DNA from: Betaproteobacteria bacterium
GTDB taxonomy: Bacteria; Pseudomonadota; Gammaproteobacteria; Burkholderiales; Thiobacillaceae
Direction of reading: 5' to 3'
Length of the DNA: 64,000 nucleotides
Assembly (NCBI GenBank): GCA_016873935.1
Contig: VGVT01000007.1
Coordinates: 1 to 64,000 of the forward strand
Both the position numbers and the translations under genes were made by a program. Numbering within the stretch: position 1 is the first letter of the stretch; every line of letters starts with the position of its first letter. The notes below the pieces were generated by a model that worked only from the letters and a program-made list of their open reading frames with translations, did no database searches and was not told where the DNA came from. Positions 7,303-16,243 of this stretch are shown piece by piece.

Positions 7303-7719
7303 TCAGCAAAGCGCGCAGGACTCCACCGGCAGGCCGCGCCGCAGCCAGCCCGGCCCCGCCACGCTGCCGCGCATGCCTTCCTTGACGTTGTAGACGCGGG
7401 TGAAACCCTGGCTTTGCAAATACTTCTGGGCATGCGTGGTGCGGTTGCCGGTACGGCAGATGAGGGCGATGGGGGCGTTTTTGTCGCCACCGACCTCGCG
7501 CAGGATGTACTGCGTCAGCGCATCGGGGCCGCGGTAGAAGTCGACGCGCCCGGCACCCGGCACGATGCCGGTTTCGCGCCATTCCGCCGGCGTGCGGATG
7601 TCGAAGACGCGAATGCTTCCGGCCTGCGCGGCGTCCAGGGTCTCCGGCGCGGAAAGATCGGGGGCGGCGTGTGAAAGGCCGCAAATACAGCTCAGGGCTA
7701 TCCAGGCAAGTGGTTTCAT
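7303..7719 (-). CDS. periplasmic rhodanese-like sulfurtransferase
   Basis: A 138-residue single-domain rhodanese with a signal peptide (MKPLAWIALSCICGLSHAAPD). The active-site loop is Cys88-Arg-Thr-Gly-Asn-Arg-Thr, the canonical six-residue loop plus phosphate-like cradle. VFDIRTPAEWRETGIVPGA matches the family's N-terminal block. The protein ends in CALC, giving two extra cysteines. It would transfer sulfane sulfur or act on cyanide/thiosulfate in the periplasm. The cyanase locus about 5 kb away might imply cyanide/thiocyanate metabolism, but no direct link is visible. The ATG at 7719 is used; longer versions have no signal peptide. Confidence 0.9.
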   Translation of the reverse strand: MKPLAWIALSCICGLSHAAPDLSAPETLDAAQAGSIRVFDIRTPAEWRETGIVPGAGRVDFYRGPDALTQYILREVGGDKNAPIALICRTGNRTTHAQKYLQSQGFTRVYNVKEGMRGSVAGPGWLRRGLPVESCALC

Positions 7720-7839
7720 GGTGAGTACGTACATCAGCAAGGTTGAAAAAACATCATGGCATCGCGCCCAGGCACGCGCCGAATTGGTTGAGTGCCGTCG
7801 CGCGTCCGGGTTCCCCGTCCACCGCGACGCCACACGGGA

Positions 7840-8802
7840 TCAAGCCGCGCGCGCGGGATTTCGGGTCGTCTTCGCGATTCTGGATTCCAGCAGGTCCAGG
7901 CCAAGAACGATATCGTCGCCGAGGGGCACGAGTTTGTCGCGCAACAGGGCATCGCGCTCGCGCACCGAAAAATGGCTGCCCACGCACACCGGCACGCGCA
8001 CCTCGGCGGCCAGCCAGACCAGATCCGCCAGCACCTGCCCGGCATCCGGCGGCTCGCGCCCAGCCAGCACGATGCCCAGCGCGTAACTGCGCGCCGCCAC
8101 TTCGGCGAGCTGGCGAATGGGCAGGTTGGCACCCAGGTATACCACCCGGTAGCCACGATGCAGCGCGCCCAAGGCGAACAGCAACAGACCGATCTCGTGC
8201 GACTCGCCGGGCAGGCAGGCAAGGATCAGCGGCCGGCCCTTCGGCAATCCGGAGGTATGGTGCAGGCGCGCGCCCAGCTTGTTGCGCAGCCAGGCGCTGA
8301 AGAAATGTTCCTCGGCGATGCCCGAGGGCCGGCTGTCCCAGCGTGCGCCCAGCCGCTCCAGCACGGGAATGAGCAGCCGCCGGGTGAGCAGATCGATGGG
8401 ATAGACCGCGCAGGCCTCGTTGTAGAGGGCATCCAGGCGCTCGCTGCTGAAATCCTCCAAGGCGCGCAGGGTGTCCTCCAGATAGCCCTGCCAGGCGATG
8501 AACTCCTCGCCTACCACGGCGCGCGGCGGCGTCTGCATGGGCGCGGCCGGCGGTCCGGAAGGCGCATCCGAAGCCAGCAGGCCGGCGATTTCGCTCAGGT
8601 TCAAACCCTGGGCAACCAGTTCCCGCACCCGCCGCACGCGCAGCACCTCGGCCTGGCCGTAGAGGCGGTGCCCCGACTCCGCGCGATGCGGCCGCAACAG
8701 GCCGTGCCGGTTCTCCCAGGCACGCAGGGTGGAGGCATTCACGCCGGTGCGCTGGACCAGTTCGCGAATGGGAAACAGGGTTTGCTCGGCATGCTTCGGC
8801 AT
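7840..8802 (-). CDS. MerR-type regulator with B12-binding light-sensor domain (CarH/LitR type)
   Basis: The 320-residue protein joins a MerR helix-turn-helix (about 10-75; PIRELVQRTGVNASTLRAWENRHGLLRPHRAESGHRLY) to a helical bundle and a cobalamin-binding Rossmann domain (188-310). The lower cobalt ligand is His202 in ESHEIG, a variant of DXHXXG. Trp155 followed exactly nine residues later by Glu165-His166 reproduces the W-x9-EH signature of adenosylcobalamin photoreceptors such as CarH. Such proteins repress as dark tetramers and release DNA on illumination. The ATG at 8802 is used. AT-rich direct repeats lie in the 183-base gap to the divergent cytochrome c gene, a possible target along with its own promoter. 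Confidence 0.9.
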   Translation of the reverse strand: MPKHAEQTLFPIRELVQRTGVNASTLRAWENRHGLLRPHRAESGHRLYGQAEVLRVRRVRELVAQGLNLSEIAGLLASDAPSGPPAAPMQTPPRAVVGEEFIAWQGYLEDTLRALEDFSSERLDALYNEACAVYPIDLLTRRLLIPVLERLGARWDSRPSGIAEEHFFSAWLRNKLGARLHHTSGLPKGRPLILACLPGESHEIGLLLFALGALHRGYRVVYLGANLPIRQLAEVAARSYALGIVLAGREPPDAGQVLADLVWLAAEVRVPVCVGSHFSVRERDALLRDKLVPLGDDIVLGLDLLESRIAKTTRNPARAA

Positions 8803-8810
8803 GAAAATAT

Positions 8811-8849
8811 TATACACGCTACTTGCACATGTATAAGATTCATGTACAA
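8811..8849. promoter_or_regulatory. probable MerR/CarH operator repeats
   Basis: CATGTATAA (8828-8836) and CATGTACAA (8841-8849) are near-identical direct repeats 13 bases apart. TATACA (8811-8816) and TGTATA (8830-8835) form an inverted pair. The cluster is immediately upstream of the carH-like start in an AT-rich island, as expected for an autoregulatory operator. A separate small palindrome, TCACAG-TC-CTGTGA, lies at 8879-8892. Confidence 0.55.
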
Positions 8850-8985
8850 TTAATTCACCCAGCCCCGCTGCATTTTCTTCACAGTCCTGTGACCTGCCGA
8901 CACCGGAAGGCTTAACGCTCAATGACAACTTGCGGACCGTTACATTAGTTATTGCTTATTTTCTAACCCTGACAGGAGAACCACC

Positions 8986-9399
8986 ATGTACAAACTCGCC
9001 GCCCTCGCCCTCGTCACCACCAGCCTGCTTTCCACCGCCGCCCTGGCCGCCGGCGACCCGGTCGTCGGCAAGCAGAAGGCCACCGCCTGTATCGCCTGCC
9101 ACGGCAGCGAAAGCTACCCCGGCATCTTCTATACGCTGCAACTGGCCGGCCGCAACGCCGACAAGCTGGAAATCAAGACCATGAAGTACAAGACCGGGAA
9201 AATCCTGCATCCCATGATGAACATGGCGGTGGCCTTCTTCGACGAGAAGGAAATCCGCGACATCTCCGCCTATTACCAGTCCCTCGGCAAGCCCGCCTTC
9301 ACCTCGCCGCTGATCAAGATCAAGACCGACGCGGACGACGAGCAGGCCGCCGCCCCGATGTTCATGCCCTACGGCTACGCTCCTACCCCCGCCAGGTAA
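8986..9399 (+). CDS. small class I c-type cytochrome
   Basis: A 137-residue exported monoheme cytochrome. The signal peptide ends at LAAG, the heme site is Cys35-Ile-Ala-Cys38-His39, and the MMNMAVAFFDEKEIRDISAYYQSL segment supplies a likely methionine ligand and the C-terminal helix of class I cytochromes c. The last 30 residues form an unusual Ala/Pro/Tyr-rich tail (AAPMFMPYGYAPTPAR). A GACAGGAG ribosome site precedes the ATG. It diverges from the CarH-like gene and is followed by a clear terminator, so it is a single-gene unit that may be controlled by light/B12. It would carry electrons in the periplasm. Confidence 0.92.
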   Translation: MYKLAALALVTTSLLSTAALAAGDPVVGKQKATACIACHGSESYPGIFYTLQLAGRNADKLEIKTMKYKTGKILHPMMNMAVAFFDEKEIRDISAYYQSLGKPAFTSPLIKIKTDADDEQAAAPMFMPYGYAPTPAR

Positions 9400-9407
9400 T
9401 ACCGCCG

Positions 9408-9488
9408 CGCCGGCTCCACGCCGGCGTCCGTTTCCGGGGCGCCTGCCTCCGCCAGAGCATGTGGCGATGGGCAGGCGCTTTTCTTTTG
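9408..9488 (+). terminator. tandem hairpins with T-run after cytochrome c gene
   Basis: A first stem, CGCCGGC (9408-9414) with GCCGGCG (9420-9426), is followed by GCGCCTGCC (9439-9447) pairing with GGCAGGCGC (9470-9478) and then TTTTCTTTT. The second hairpin also has an inner CGCCA/TGGCG stem. It is a good intrinsic terminator for the plus strand. Confidence 0.82.
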
Positions 9489-9695
9489 TGCACGCTCACT
9501 CACCGCAGTATCACGATGACCATGCCGGCCTCCCTCGCAACGCCACTCCAGTCCATGAACAGGCGGCGTTGAGGCATCTTCCGATACCTGGAACGTGACG
9601 CCTGGAACTGATCAAGATCAATGTCAGGGTGGCTTCGGTTCAAGCCCGGCGCGGATCGGCCGATATGTATTAGCCACGCCCCAGGGAGACTCCCC

Positions 9696-9965
9696 ATGCA
9701 ACCGTCCACCACCCACCACACCCCCGCAACCTCTTTTCAGGAGCACCGCAAGCGGCCCGACCTGCGGGCGTTGTTCGAAAAGACCATTCCCCGGCTGGAA
9801 CCCTTCTTCAGCAACAGGGAGAACCTCAACGGCAACCCCACGGAATATTGGGCGGCGAAGCTGGTCCGTGATCTGCATCCGGAACTCAGCGAGCAGGATG
9901 CCCACATGCTGGTGGGCGCCGCCGCCCGCTATTTCCGCGAGCGGACTGCCGCCGTCAGCGCCTAG
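9696..9965 (+). CDS. small hypothetical protein (89 aa)
   Basis: An 89-residue soluble protein beginning MQPSTTHHTPATSFQEH. The ATG at 9696 follows an AGGGAGA ribosome site. Residues 25-85 are predicted mostly helical (RALFEKTIPRLEPFF, YWAAKLVRDLHPELSEQDAHMLVGAAARYFRE). No family is recognised. Its stop overlaps the convergent folA stop by 4 bases. The 230 bases upstream, after the terminator, hold no other gene; the likely promoter lies there but could not be pinned down. Confidence 0.6.
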   Translation: MQPSTTHHTPATSFQEHRKRPDLRALFEKTIPRLEPFFSNRENLNGNPTEYWAAKLVRDLHPELSEQDAHMLVGAAARYFRERTAAVSA

Positions 9966-10462
9966 CAGCGCCGTCGGTAAGTGACGAAGTCGTAGCCGAG
10001 CCCGTCCGGGTTCACGCGGCGGTCGCGCGCCGTCTCTTCCCATGCATCGCGGTCGAAGGCCGGAAACCAGGCATCTCCGGCGTAATCGGCCTGGATTTCC
10101 GTGAGGTACAGCCGGTCGGCCCTGGGCAGCACCTGGGCGTACAGCTCGGCGCCGCCGACGAAGAAGATCTCCGGTTCGCCGGCGCATGCGGCGATGGCCG
10201 CATCGATGGAGGTGGCGGTCAGGCAACCCTCCACGCGGTAGCCGGAATCGCGGGTGACGATGACCGTGGTGCGGCCCGGCAGCGGCTTGCCGATCGACTC
10301 GAAGGTCTTGCGCCCCATGATGATGGGATGCCCCATGGTCAGCGCCTTGAAGTGCTTGAGGTCCTCCGGCAGGCGCCAGGGTAGCGTGTTGTTGACTCCG
10401 ATGACGCGGTTACGCGCCATGGCGGCGATGACGGAGAGGATGGGGGCGGCACGGTCGGGCAT
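9962..10462 (-). CDS. folA: dihydrofolate reductase
   Basis: The 166-residue enzyme reduces dihydrofolate to tetrahydrofolate with NADPH in the cytoplasm. Visible family motifs are ILSVIAAMARNRVIGVNNTLPWRLPEDLKHFK (substrate site, with the acidic residue in PEDL), MGRKTFESIGKPLPGRTTVIVTR (NADPH binding) and EIFFVGGAELYAQVLPRADRLYLTEI. The length is typical. The ATG at 10462 is chosen; an upstream in-frame start adds ten residues with no similarity. In many proteobacteria folA is next to thyA; here thyA lies about 7 kb away on the same strand. Confidence 0.97.
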   Translation of the reverse strand: MPDRAAPILSVIAAMARNRVIGVNNTLPWRLPEDLKHFKALTMGHPIIMGRKTFESIGKPLPGRTTVIVTRDSGYRVEGCLTATSIDAAIAACAGEPEIFFVGGAELYAQVLPRADRLYLTEIQADYAGDAWFPAFDRDAWEETARDRRVNPDGLGYDFVTYRRRC

Positions 10463-10546
10463 GGAATCTTGCAGGGCGGACGGGTGGGCCAAGGGTATTG
10501 CAGAGGGCGCGAGCTTGGGAAGCGGCGTGACCCGATACCGGCGTCG

Positions 10547-11755
10547 TCAATTCGGCCGCGCCTTTACCCGCGTGCCCTCGGTGATCTTCTCGTCGGGATG
10601 GGCGATGACGCGGTCGCCGGCCTTGAGACCACCGACGATCTGCGTGCGCAGGCCGGTGCGCTGGCCGACCTGAACCTCGCGCAGGCGGGCGCGGCCGTGT
10701 TCCTCGGCGTACAGCGCCCAGCCTTCACCCTTGCGGAACAGAGCGCTGGTCGGAGCCAGCAGCAGGTCGTCGCCTTCCCACAGCACGAAGGCGGCCTCGA
10801 CCCGGTAGCCGTCACCCAGGCTGTTCCAGTCCGCGGCGGGGGAGACGATGTCCACCAGCACGCGCACCCGCTGTTCCTCCACGCCCAAGGCGGAGACCTT
10901 GGTGAAGCCGGCGGGCTCCACCACCCGCACCCGACCTTCCAATGTGCCGGGGCCGCCCCAGCGGTCCAGCAGCACCTTGGCCCCCGGCCGGATCTTCACG
11001 GCGGCGGTGGAGAGCACTTCCACCAGCACTTCCAGGCTGGCCGGGTTGCCGATTTCGATGAGGGGCTGGCCCGGCTGCACGACGCCCTCGCTTTCGTGCG
11101 GCACGGCCAGCACGCGGCCGGCCACTGGCGCCGTCACCGCCAGGGTGGCCGGCGATCCGGCGCCGGCGGGCGCGGTGGCTTCGGTGAGGGCGGCGCGGGC
11201 CACGGTGACCTCGTGCCGGGCCACCTGTATGTGGTAGTCGGCCGCCTGGCGGCTGGCCTGGGCGGACTGCAGGCGGCTGCGGGCCTGGTCCACGGCGGCC
11301 TGGGAGACGAAGTTGGCCTGCCCCAGGGATTCGGCGCGGGCCAGTTCCTGCTCGGCCAGGCGCGCCTCGGCGGCGGCGGCGCGGGCACTTTCCTGGGCGG
11401 CCAGCAGGGCGGCCTGGGTTGCCTGCACGCGCGCCTGGGCTTGGGCGCGCCCGCGCGGGTCGAGGCTGGCGGCGCGGGCGGGCTCGATGAAGGCCACCGC
11501 CTGGCCGGCGGCGACCGCGTCCCCCACCTTCAGGGTGATGCGGCGCGACTGGCCGGCCACCGGCGCGGCCACGACGTAGCGCTCGCGCACACGGGTGCGG
11601 CCCTCCTCCTCCACCGTCACCGCCAGGTGGCCCTGGCTTGCCTCGATCAGCTCGACCGGCACGGGCCGGGGCATGAAGCCGTAGCCGATGCCCGCCGCCA
11701 GGATCAGGGCGACGATCAGGTAGCCGATACGCGCACGCCAGTTCATGTCACTCAT
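10547..11755 (-). CDS. HlyD/MacA-type periplasmic adaptor of ABC efflux system
   Basis: A 402-residue membrane-fusion protein. One N-terminal membrane anchor (RIGYLIVALILAAGIGYGFM) is followed by a barrel-sandwich half (VAAPVAGQSRRITLKVGDAV), a long alanine-rich helical hairpin (about 105-195), the second lipoyl half (TLAVTAPVAGRVLAVPHESEGVVQPGQPLIEIG) and beta-barrel domains. It would link the inner-membrane ABC pump to an outer-membrane channel. Its ATG overlaps the permease stop (ATGA), so the two are translationally coupled. With the next two genes it forms a three-gene MacAB-like exporter, here with separate ATPase and permease. No outer-membrane TolC homologue is in the unit. Substrate unknown. 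Confidence 0.9.
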   Translation of the reverse strand: MSDMNWRARIGYLIVALILAAGIGYGFMPRPVPVELIEASQGHLAVTVEEEGRTRVRERYVVAAPVAGQSRRITLKVGDAVAAGQAVAFIEPARAASLDPRGRAQAQARVQATQAALLAAQESARAAAAEARLAEQELARAESLGQANFVSQAAVDQARSRLQSAQASRQAADYHIQVARHEVTVARAALTEATAPAGAGSPATLAVTAPVAGRVLAVPHESEGVVQPGQPLIEIGNPASLEVLVEVLSTAAVKIRPGAKVLLDRWGGPGTLEGRVRVVEPAGFTKVSALGVEEQRVRVLVDIVSPAADWNSLGDGYRVEAAFVLWEGDDLLLAPTSALFRKGEGWALYAEEHGRARLREVQVGQRTGLRTQIVGGLKAGDRVIAHPDEKITEGTRVKARPN

Positions 11756-14118
11756 TCCCTCGTCTTCAACACGCCCACCAGATCCAGCCGACCCAGTTGG
11801 CGCCACACCAGCAGACCGGAGATGACGGCGGAGACCGTCACCACCAGCGCGCTCAGGGCGAAATTGTAGGGCTCCAGTACCAGCGGCAGGCGATAGAGAT
11901 CGGATTCGAAGACCACCACCAGGATGCCGCACAGGCCGACGCCCACCAGGAAGCCCAGGGGAATCGCGGCCAGGGTCAGCACCGCCAGTTCGCCCAGCAG
12001 GATGTAGGCGATCTCGCCGTGGGTGAAGCCCAGCACGCGCAGGCTGGCGAGTTCCCGTCCCCGCTCGGAGAGGGCGATGCGGGCCGAGTTGTAGACCACG
12101 CCAAAGGCGATGGTGGCGGCCAGCAGGGTGGCCACCATGTTGAAGAACAGCACGAACTCGCCGAGGGTGTCGTAGAAGCTGCGGATGGCGGCGGCGTGCG
12201 CCACCATGCCCAGCACGCGCGGCCGTGCGTGCAGCCGGGCGTAGAGGTCGGCGGCGGCATCCGGCGCGTGGCCGATGTAGGCGCCGGACACCACGTGGCC
12301 CTCGCGCAGCAAGGCGTTTAGATCGTCCTGGCGCATGTAGGCGGAGACCCCCAGATACTGCTTGGTGATGCCCAGCACCGGCACTTGCAGCACCTGGCGG
12401 CGGCCTTCCAGCACTTCCACGGTGAGCAGGTCGCCGGGCTTCACGCGCAGGATGTTGTTCGCCAGATGGTCGGTGAGCACGATGCCGCCGGGCGGCACCT
12501 GGACGGGCCGCAGATTGCGGTCCAGCGAACGGTGCAGGATGCCGTCCGGCTGGATGCCATAGACCGCCGAGCGGTAGTGGTACTGGCCGAAGCGCAGGTT
12601 CGCCGCCACGTCGCGGAATCCCTCCACGTGGCGCACGCCGGGCAACTGGGCCAGCTCGAAGAGGGCGCGGCCGCTGGTCGACTCGATGAAACCCACCGCC
12701 AGATCTTCGCGCGCCGCCTGACGGAACTGGATGTCCACCATGAAATCGATGGCGCCACGCTGGTAGTTGCCCACCATCATGAGGCCGCCGGCGCAGGCGA
12801 TGCCGAACACGGTGAGCAGCGATTTCAGCGGCCGCCGCTCGATGTGGCGCAGGATCATGCGCGTCGGCTGGCTCAGCAGCCGTTGCAGGCCCAGCCGCTC
12901 GAGCAGGGTGGCACGATAGACCACGGGCGTTTCCGGACGCATGCCTTCCGCCGGCGGCAGGCGCACCGCCCGACCCACCGCCACCAGCGTGCCGCTGGCC
13001 GCCGCCAGTCCCGCCACCCCGAGGGCGATGGCGATGACGCCCGGATTCAGCACGTAATGCAAGTAGGGGAAGCGGTACAACTCCATGTAGACGCCGGCCA
13101 GCCCCTGGCCGAACCAGGCCCCCAGCGCGACGCCGCCGGCGACGCCGAGAAAGGCCACCGTCAGCACCAGCTTGAGGTAATGCCAGCCGATGGCCAGCGG
13201 CCGGTAGCCGAAGGCCTTGAGGACGGCGATCTGCTCGCGCTGGGTGGCGATGAGCCGGGCCACCACCACGTTCAGCAGGAAGGCCGCCACCCCCAGGAAG
13301 ATGGAGGGAAACACCGTGGCGGTGGTCTGCAACTGCTTCAGCTCCTCCGACAGGAATCGGTTGGAGAACTGGTCCTTGCGGGCGAAGGCGCCGATGCCGC
13401 CGTAGCGGGCCAGCAGGCCGTCCAGACGGTCGATCACCGCCTGCGCCTCGGCCCCCGGCGTCAGCGTCAGGCTGACGTTGTTGAAGGCGCCGTCCATGTC
13501 ATAGGCGGCGGCCAGGGCGTTGCGGCCCATCCACAGCACGCCGTAGCGCTTGAAGTCGGGAAACATCGCCCCCGGCGCGATCTGGTAGACGTATTCCGGC
13601 GACAGCGCCACGCCCACCAGGGTCAAGGCCTTGCGCTTGCCGTGAATGACCGCGTGGATGCGGTCGCCGGGATGCAGCCCGTGCGCGTCGGCGAAGGTGT
13701 CGCTGACGATCACCTCGTCGCCGCTGTAGGGCGTCAGCCAGCGGCCGCGCTTGAGGTGCAGGGTGTTGAGCAGGGGCTGGCCGGTGTCGGGCAGGGAAGA
13801 CAGCACGCCGGTGACCGGATCGGTGAAACCCGCCACCTCCAGCTTCACCACCGCCACCACCCGCGTCTCAATGCGCTCCACGCCGGGGGTTTCGGCGAGC
13901 CGCGCGGCAACCGCTTCCGGCGCCCGCGTCAGGCGGGTGAACACCTCGGCGAAGCGGTAATCCCGGTAGAACAGGTCGCGGCTGGCCACCAGGGAATCGT
14001 AGGTGGACAGGGACATGACCAGGGTCGCCACGCCCCCCGCGATCACCGCCGCGATGGCCAGCGCCTGGCCGCGCATGTGCCAGAGGTCGCGCAGGAGCTT
14101 GAGGTTGAGGGCGGTCAT
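11752..14118 (-). CDS. FtsX-like ABC transporter permease
   Basis: The 788-residue protein has an N-terminal membrane helix, a large periplasmic domain (about 45-265), three membrane segments (about 270-385), a second periplasmic domain (about 455-655) and three final segments. This is the duplicated FtsX/MacB_PCD layout of permeases in the MacB/LolCE superfamily, which work by mechanotransmission. EQIAVLKAFGYRPLAIGWHYLKL and GRELASLRVLGFTHGEIAYILLGE are the paired coupling-helix regions. The start is set at the ATG 14118, six bases past the ATPase stop; a GTG eight codons earlier would overlap. Likely function: export of a lipophilic compound or envelope molecule. Confidence 0.92.
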   Translation of the reverse strand: MTALNLKLLRDLWHMRGQALAIAAVIAGGVATLVMSLSTYDSLVASRDLFYRDYRFAEVFTRLTRAPEAVAARLAETPGVERIETRVVAVVKLEVAGFTDPVTGVLSSLPDTGQPLLNTLHLKRGRWLTPYSGDEVIVSDTFADAHGLHPGDRIHAVIHGKRKALTLVGVALSPEYVYQIAPGAMFPDFKRYGVLWMGRNALAAAYDMDGAFNNVSLTLTPGAEAQAVIDRLDGLLARYGGIGAFARKDQFSNRFLSEELKQLQTTATVFPSIFLGVAAFLLNVVVARLIATQREQIAVLKAFGYRPLAIGWHYLKLVLTVAFLGVAGGVALGAWFGQGLAGVYMELYRFPYLHYVLNPGVIAIALGVAGLAAASGTLVAVGRAVRLPPAEGMRPETPVVYRATLLERLGLQRLLSQPTRMILRHIERRPLKSLLTVFGIACAGGLMMVGNYQRGAIDFMVDIQFRQAAREDLAVGFIESTSGRALFELAQLPGVRHVEGFRDVAANLRFGQYHYRSAVYGIQPDGILHRSLDRNLRPVQVPPGGIVLTDHLANNILRVKPGDLLTVEVLEGRRQVLQVPVLGITKQYLGVSAYMRQDDLNALLREGHVVSGAYIGHAPDAAADLYARLHARPRVLGMVAHAAAIRSFYDTLGEFVLFFNMVATLLAATIAFGVVYNSARIALSERGRELASLRVLGFTHGEIAYILLGELAVLTLAAIPLGFLVGVGLCGILVVVFESDLYRLPLVLEPYNFALSALVVTVSAVISGLLVWRQLGRLDLVGVLKTRE

Positions 14119-14123
14119 GCGTA

Positions 14124-14843
14124 TCACCAGCTCAACTCGCACGCCGCCTTCTTCACCGCATTGCGCCGCTCCTCGACGATATGCCCGTCGGAAAGCCGGA
14201 TCACCCGATCGGCCATGTCGGCGATGCCGGCGTTGTGGGTGATCAGCACGGTGAGCGTGCCCAGTTCCCGGTTCACCTTCTCCAGGGCTTCCAGCACGAC
14301 GATGCCGGTGGCGGAATCCAGCGCGCCGGTGGGCTCGTCGCAGAGCAGCACGGCGGGATTCTTGGCGATGGCGCGGGCGATGGCCACGCGCTGTTGCTCG
14401 CCGCCGGAAAGTTGGGCCGGGAAGTGATCCAGGCGCTCACCCAAGCCCACCAGACGCAGGGCTTCCTCGGGCCGCATCGGGGATTTCGAGATTTCGGTGA
14501 CCGCCGAAACGTTCTCGCGGGCGGTCAGGCTGGGGATCAGGTTGTAGAACTGGAAGACGAAACCCACATGGTCACGGCGGAAGCCGGTCAGGGCTTCCTC
14601 GCCGGCGGCGGAGAGGTTGCGGTCGAGGTAGAACACCTCCCCCGCCGTGGGCGTGTCCAGCCCGCCCAGGATGTTGAGCAGGGTGGACTTGCCGCTGCCG
14701 GAAGGTCCCAGCAGCACAACCAGTTCGCCGGCGAACAACTCCAGGTCGATGCCGCGCAGGGCGTGCACCTCCACCTCGCCCATGCGGTAGATCTTGGTCA
14801 GGCCCTTCGCCCTGAAAACGCATTCCGCTGTGTTATCCGCCAT
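14124..14843 (-). CDS. MacB/LolD-type ABC transporter ATPase
   Basis: A 239-residue ATP-binding subunit. Walker A is GPSGSGKST (about residue 46), the signature is LSGGEQQR, Walker B is [13 protein letters not shown], and the H-loop is THN. Such ATPases pair with FtsX-like permeases, encoded immediately downstream. The gene starts 61 bases from the stop of the NCS2 gene region and is the first of the ATPase-permease-adaptor unit, which runs on the minus strand. Confidence 0.95.
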   Translation of the reverse strand: MADNTAECVFRAKGLTKIYRMGEVEVHALRGIDLELFAGELVVLLGPSGSGKSTLLNILGGLDTPTAGEVFYLDRNLSAAGEEALTGFRRDHVGFVFQFYNLIPSLTARENVSAVTEISKSPMRPEEALRLVGLGERLDHFPAQLSGGEQQRVAIARAIAKNPAVLLCDEPTGALDSATGIVVLEALEKVNRELGTLTVLITHNAGIADMADRVIRLSDGHIVEERRNAVKKAACELSW

Positions 14844-14904
14844 GCTTAAGAATAAGGGATGCGCGGCCCAGCAGGAGACAAGCCGGGACCCGGCACGGCC
14901 AGGC

Positions 14905-16233
14905 TCAGGCCGAACCCTTGGGCGCCCCCAGTCGCAGAACCTGATTGAGAACCACCGCCAGCACGGTGCAGAGGGTCAGCGAAGATTCGAACAGGGGGCG
15001 GATGCCAACGGGAATGCCCGCGTACAGCGAGGGCAGCAGATCCAGGCTCAACCCGAAGATGATGGAGATCCCGATCACGAAGGTGCGGCGGTTGTCCATG
15101 CCGGCGCCGAGGATGATCTGGATGCCGGAGACGATCATGAACGAAGTCACGAAAATCAGGATGGCCCCCATCACCGGCATCGGCATGACGGACAGGACCC
15201 CGCTGACCTTGGGGAAGAAACCAAGGACGATGAACAGGGCGCCGGCCACGTAGCCAATCCGGCGGCTGGTCGCTCCCGAGGCGCTGCTGAAGGCCACGTT
15301 GCTCGCCGAGGTGTCCGAGGCCACGCCCCCCAGCATGCCGGAGGCCGTGACGCAGCAGGCATCCGCCATGAGACCGTTGCCGATGCGCCGGGTGTTCGGC
15401 GCCTTCCACTCGGCGTCGTTCACCTTTTCGCACATGATCAGGTTGCCGAACGACTTGAGGGCGCCGGTGATCGAGACGATGACGAATACCGGCAGGAGGG
15501 ACCAGCTGAAGGCCACGTCCAGCATGCCGTCGTAGCGTGGGAGTGCCACCCAGGGCGCCGAAGCGACGCCACGGAAATCGGTTGCGGTCAGCAGGCCGGC
15601 GCCGAAGGCGAGTAGGTAGCCGGCGACCATTCCGGCGAGCACGCTGTACAGCTTGAGCCTGCCCTTTCCCCAGACGTTGACCCCCACCATGGTCAGCAGG
15701 GTGAGGAATGCCACCAGCAGGGACGCGCCCTGGATCGGTTCGCCCTCGTAGTTGACGCCGAGGAACTTGGAGACCCCGAGCGGGATGACTCCAACCGCCA
15801 CCATGAGCACCACCAGCCCCGTGATCTCGGGCGGGAACAGGAACTTGATACGATGCAGCGCCCGCGCGAAGACAATCTCGACCAGGCCCGCCGCGATGGT
15901 CATGCCGCGCATCAGCGGCAAGCCGCCGAGCCAGGCGGCGCTCATCGACGCGGCGAAGAAATTCGGGCCGCAGAGGTTCGGGCAGAGATAGCCGGATCCT
16001 ACCCAGCCGCAGCGCATGGCCTGGAATATCGTGCCCAGCCCGCAAGAGATCATGGTGAGGGCGACAACCGAGCGCACCTGGTCGAAGCCGCCGCCGATTT
16101 CGGTGACCAGGACCACGGGTAGAACCAGGGTGCTCGACATGAGGAAGATGTGCTGCATGCCGAGCAACAGCAGAACCGGCAGCGGGGGCTTGTCGTCCAC
16201 GCCGTAGATCAGGTTCTCCGGGGGCTTGGCCAT
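14905..16233 (-). CDS. NCS2-family nucleobase:cation symporter
   Basis: A 442-residue, 14-segment membrane transporter of the uracil/xanthine permease family (NAT/NCS2). Recognisable parts are [19 protein letters not shown] in TM1 and the conserved TM8-TM10 region around [15 protein letters not shown]...[30 protein letters not shown]. It moves a purine, pyrimidine or related heterocycle across the inner membrane with protons or sodium. It lies 10 bases after the double-Cache gene on the same strand, so the two are surely one operon. That pairing suggests the Cache protein reports on or captures the same solute. Substrate not decidable from sequence. Confidence 0.9.
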   Translation of the reverse strand: MAKPPENLIYGVDDKPPLPVLLLLGMQHIFLMSSTLVLPVVLVTEIGGGFDQVRSVVALTMISCGLGTIFQAMRCGWVGSGYLCPNLCGPNFFAASMSAAWLGGLPLMRGMTIAAGLVEIVFARALHRIKFLFPPEITGLVVLMVAVGVIPLGVSKFLGVNYEGEPIQGASLLVAFLTLLTMVGVNVWGKGRLKLYSVLAGMVAGYLLAFGAGLLTATDFRGVASAPWVALPRYDGMLDVAFSWSLLPVFVIVSITGALKSFGNLIMCEKVNDAEWKAPNTRRIGNGLMADACCVTASGMLGGVASDTSASNVAFSSASGATSRRIGYVAGALFIVLGFFPKVSGVLSVMPMPVMGAILIFVTSFMIVSGIQIILGAGMDNRRTFVIGISIIFGLSLDLLPSLYAGIPVGIRPLFESSLTLCTVLAVVLNQVLRLGAPKGSA

Positions 16234-16243
16234 GTTCCTTTGC

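Noticed and set aside
12385-14427. 680-codon plus-strand frame across the ABC permease gene
   Set aside because: His/Gln/Gly-rich shadow of a well-supported FtsX-like permease on the minus strand.
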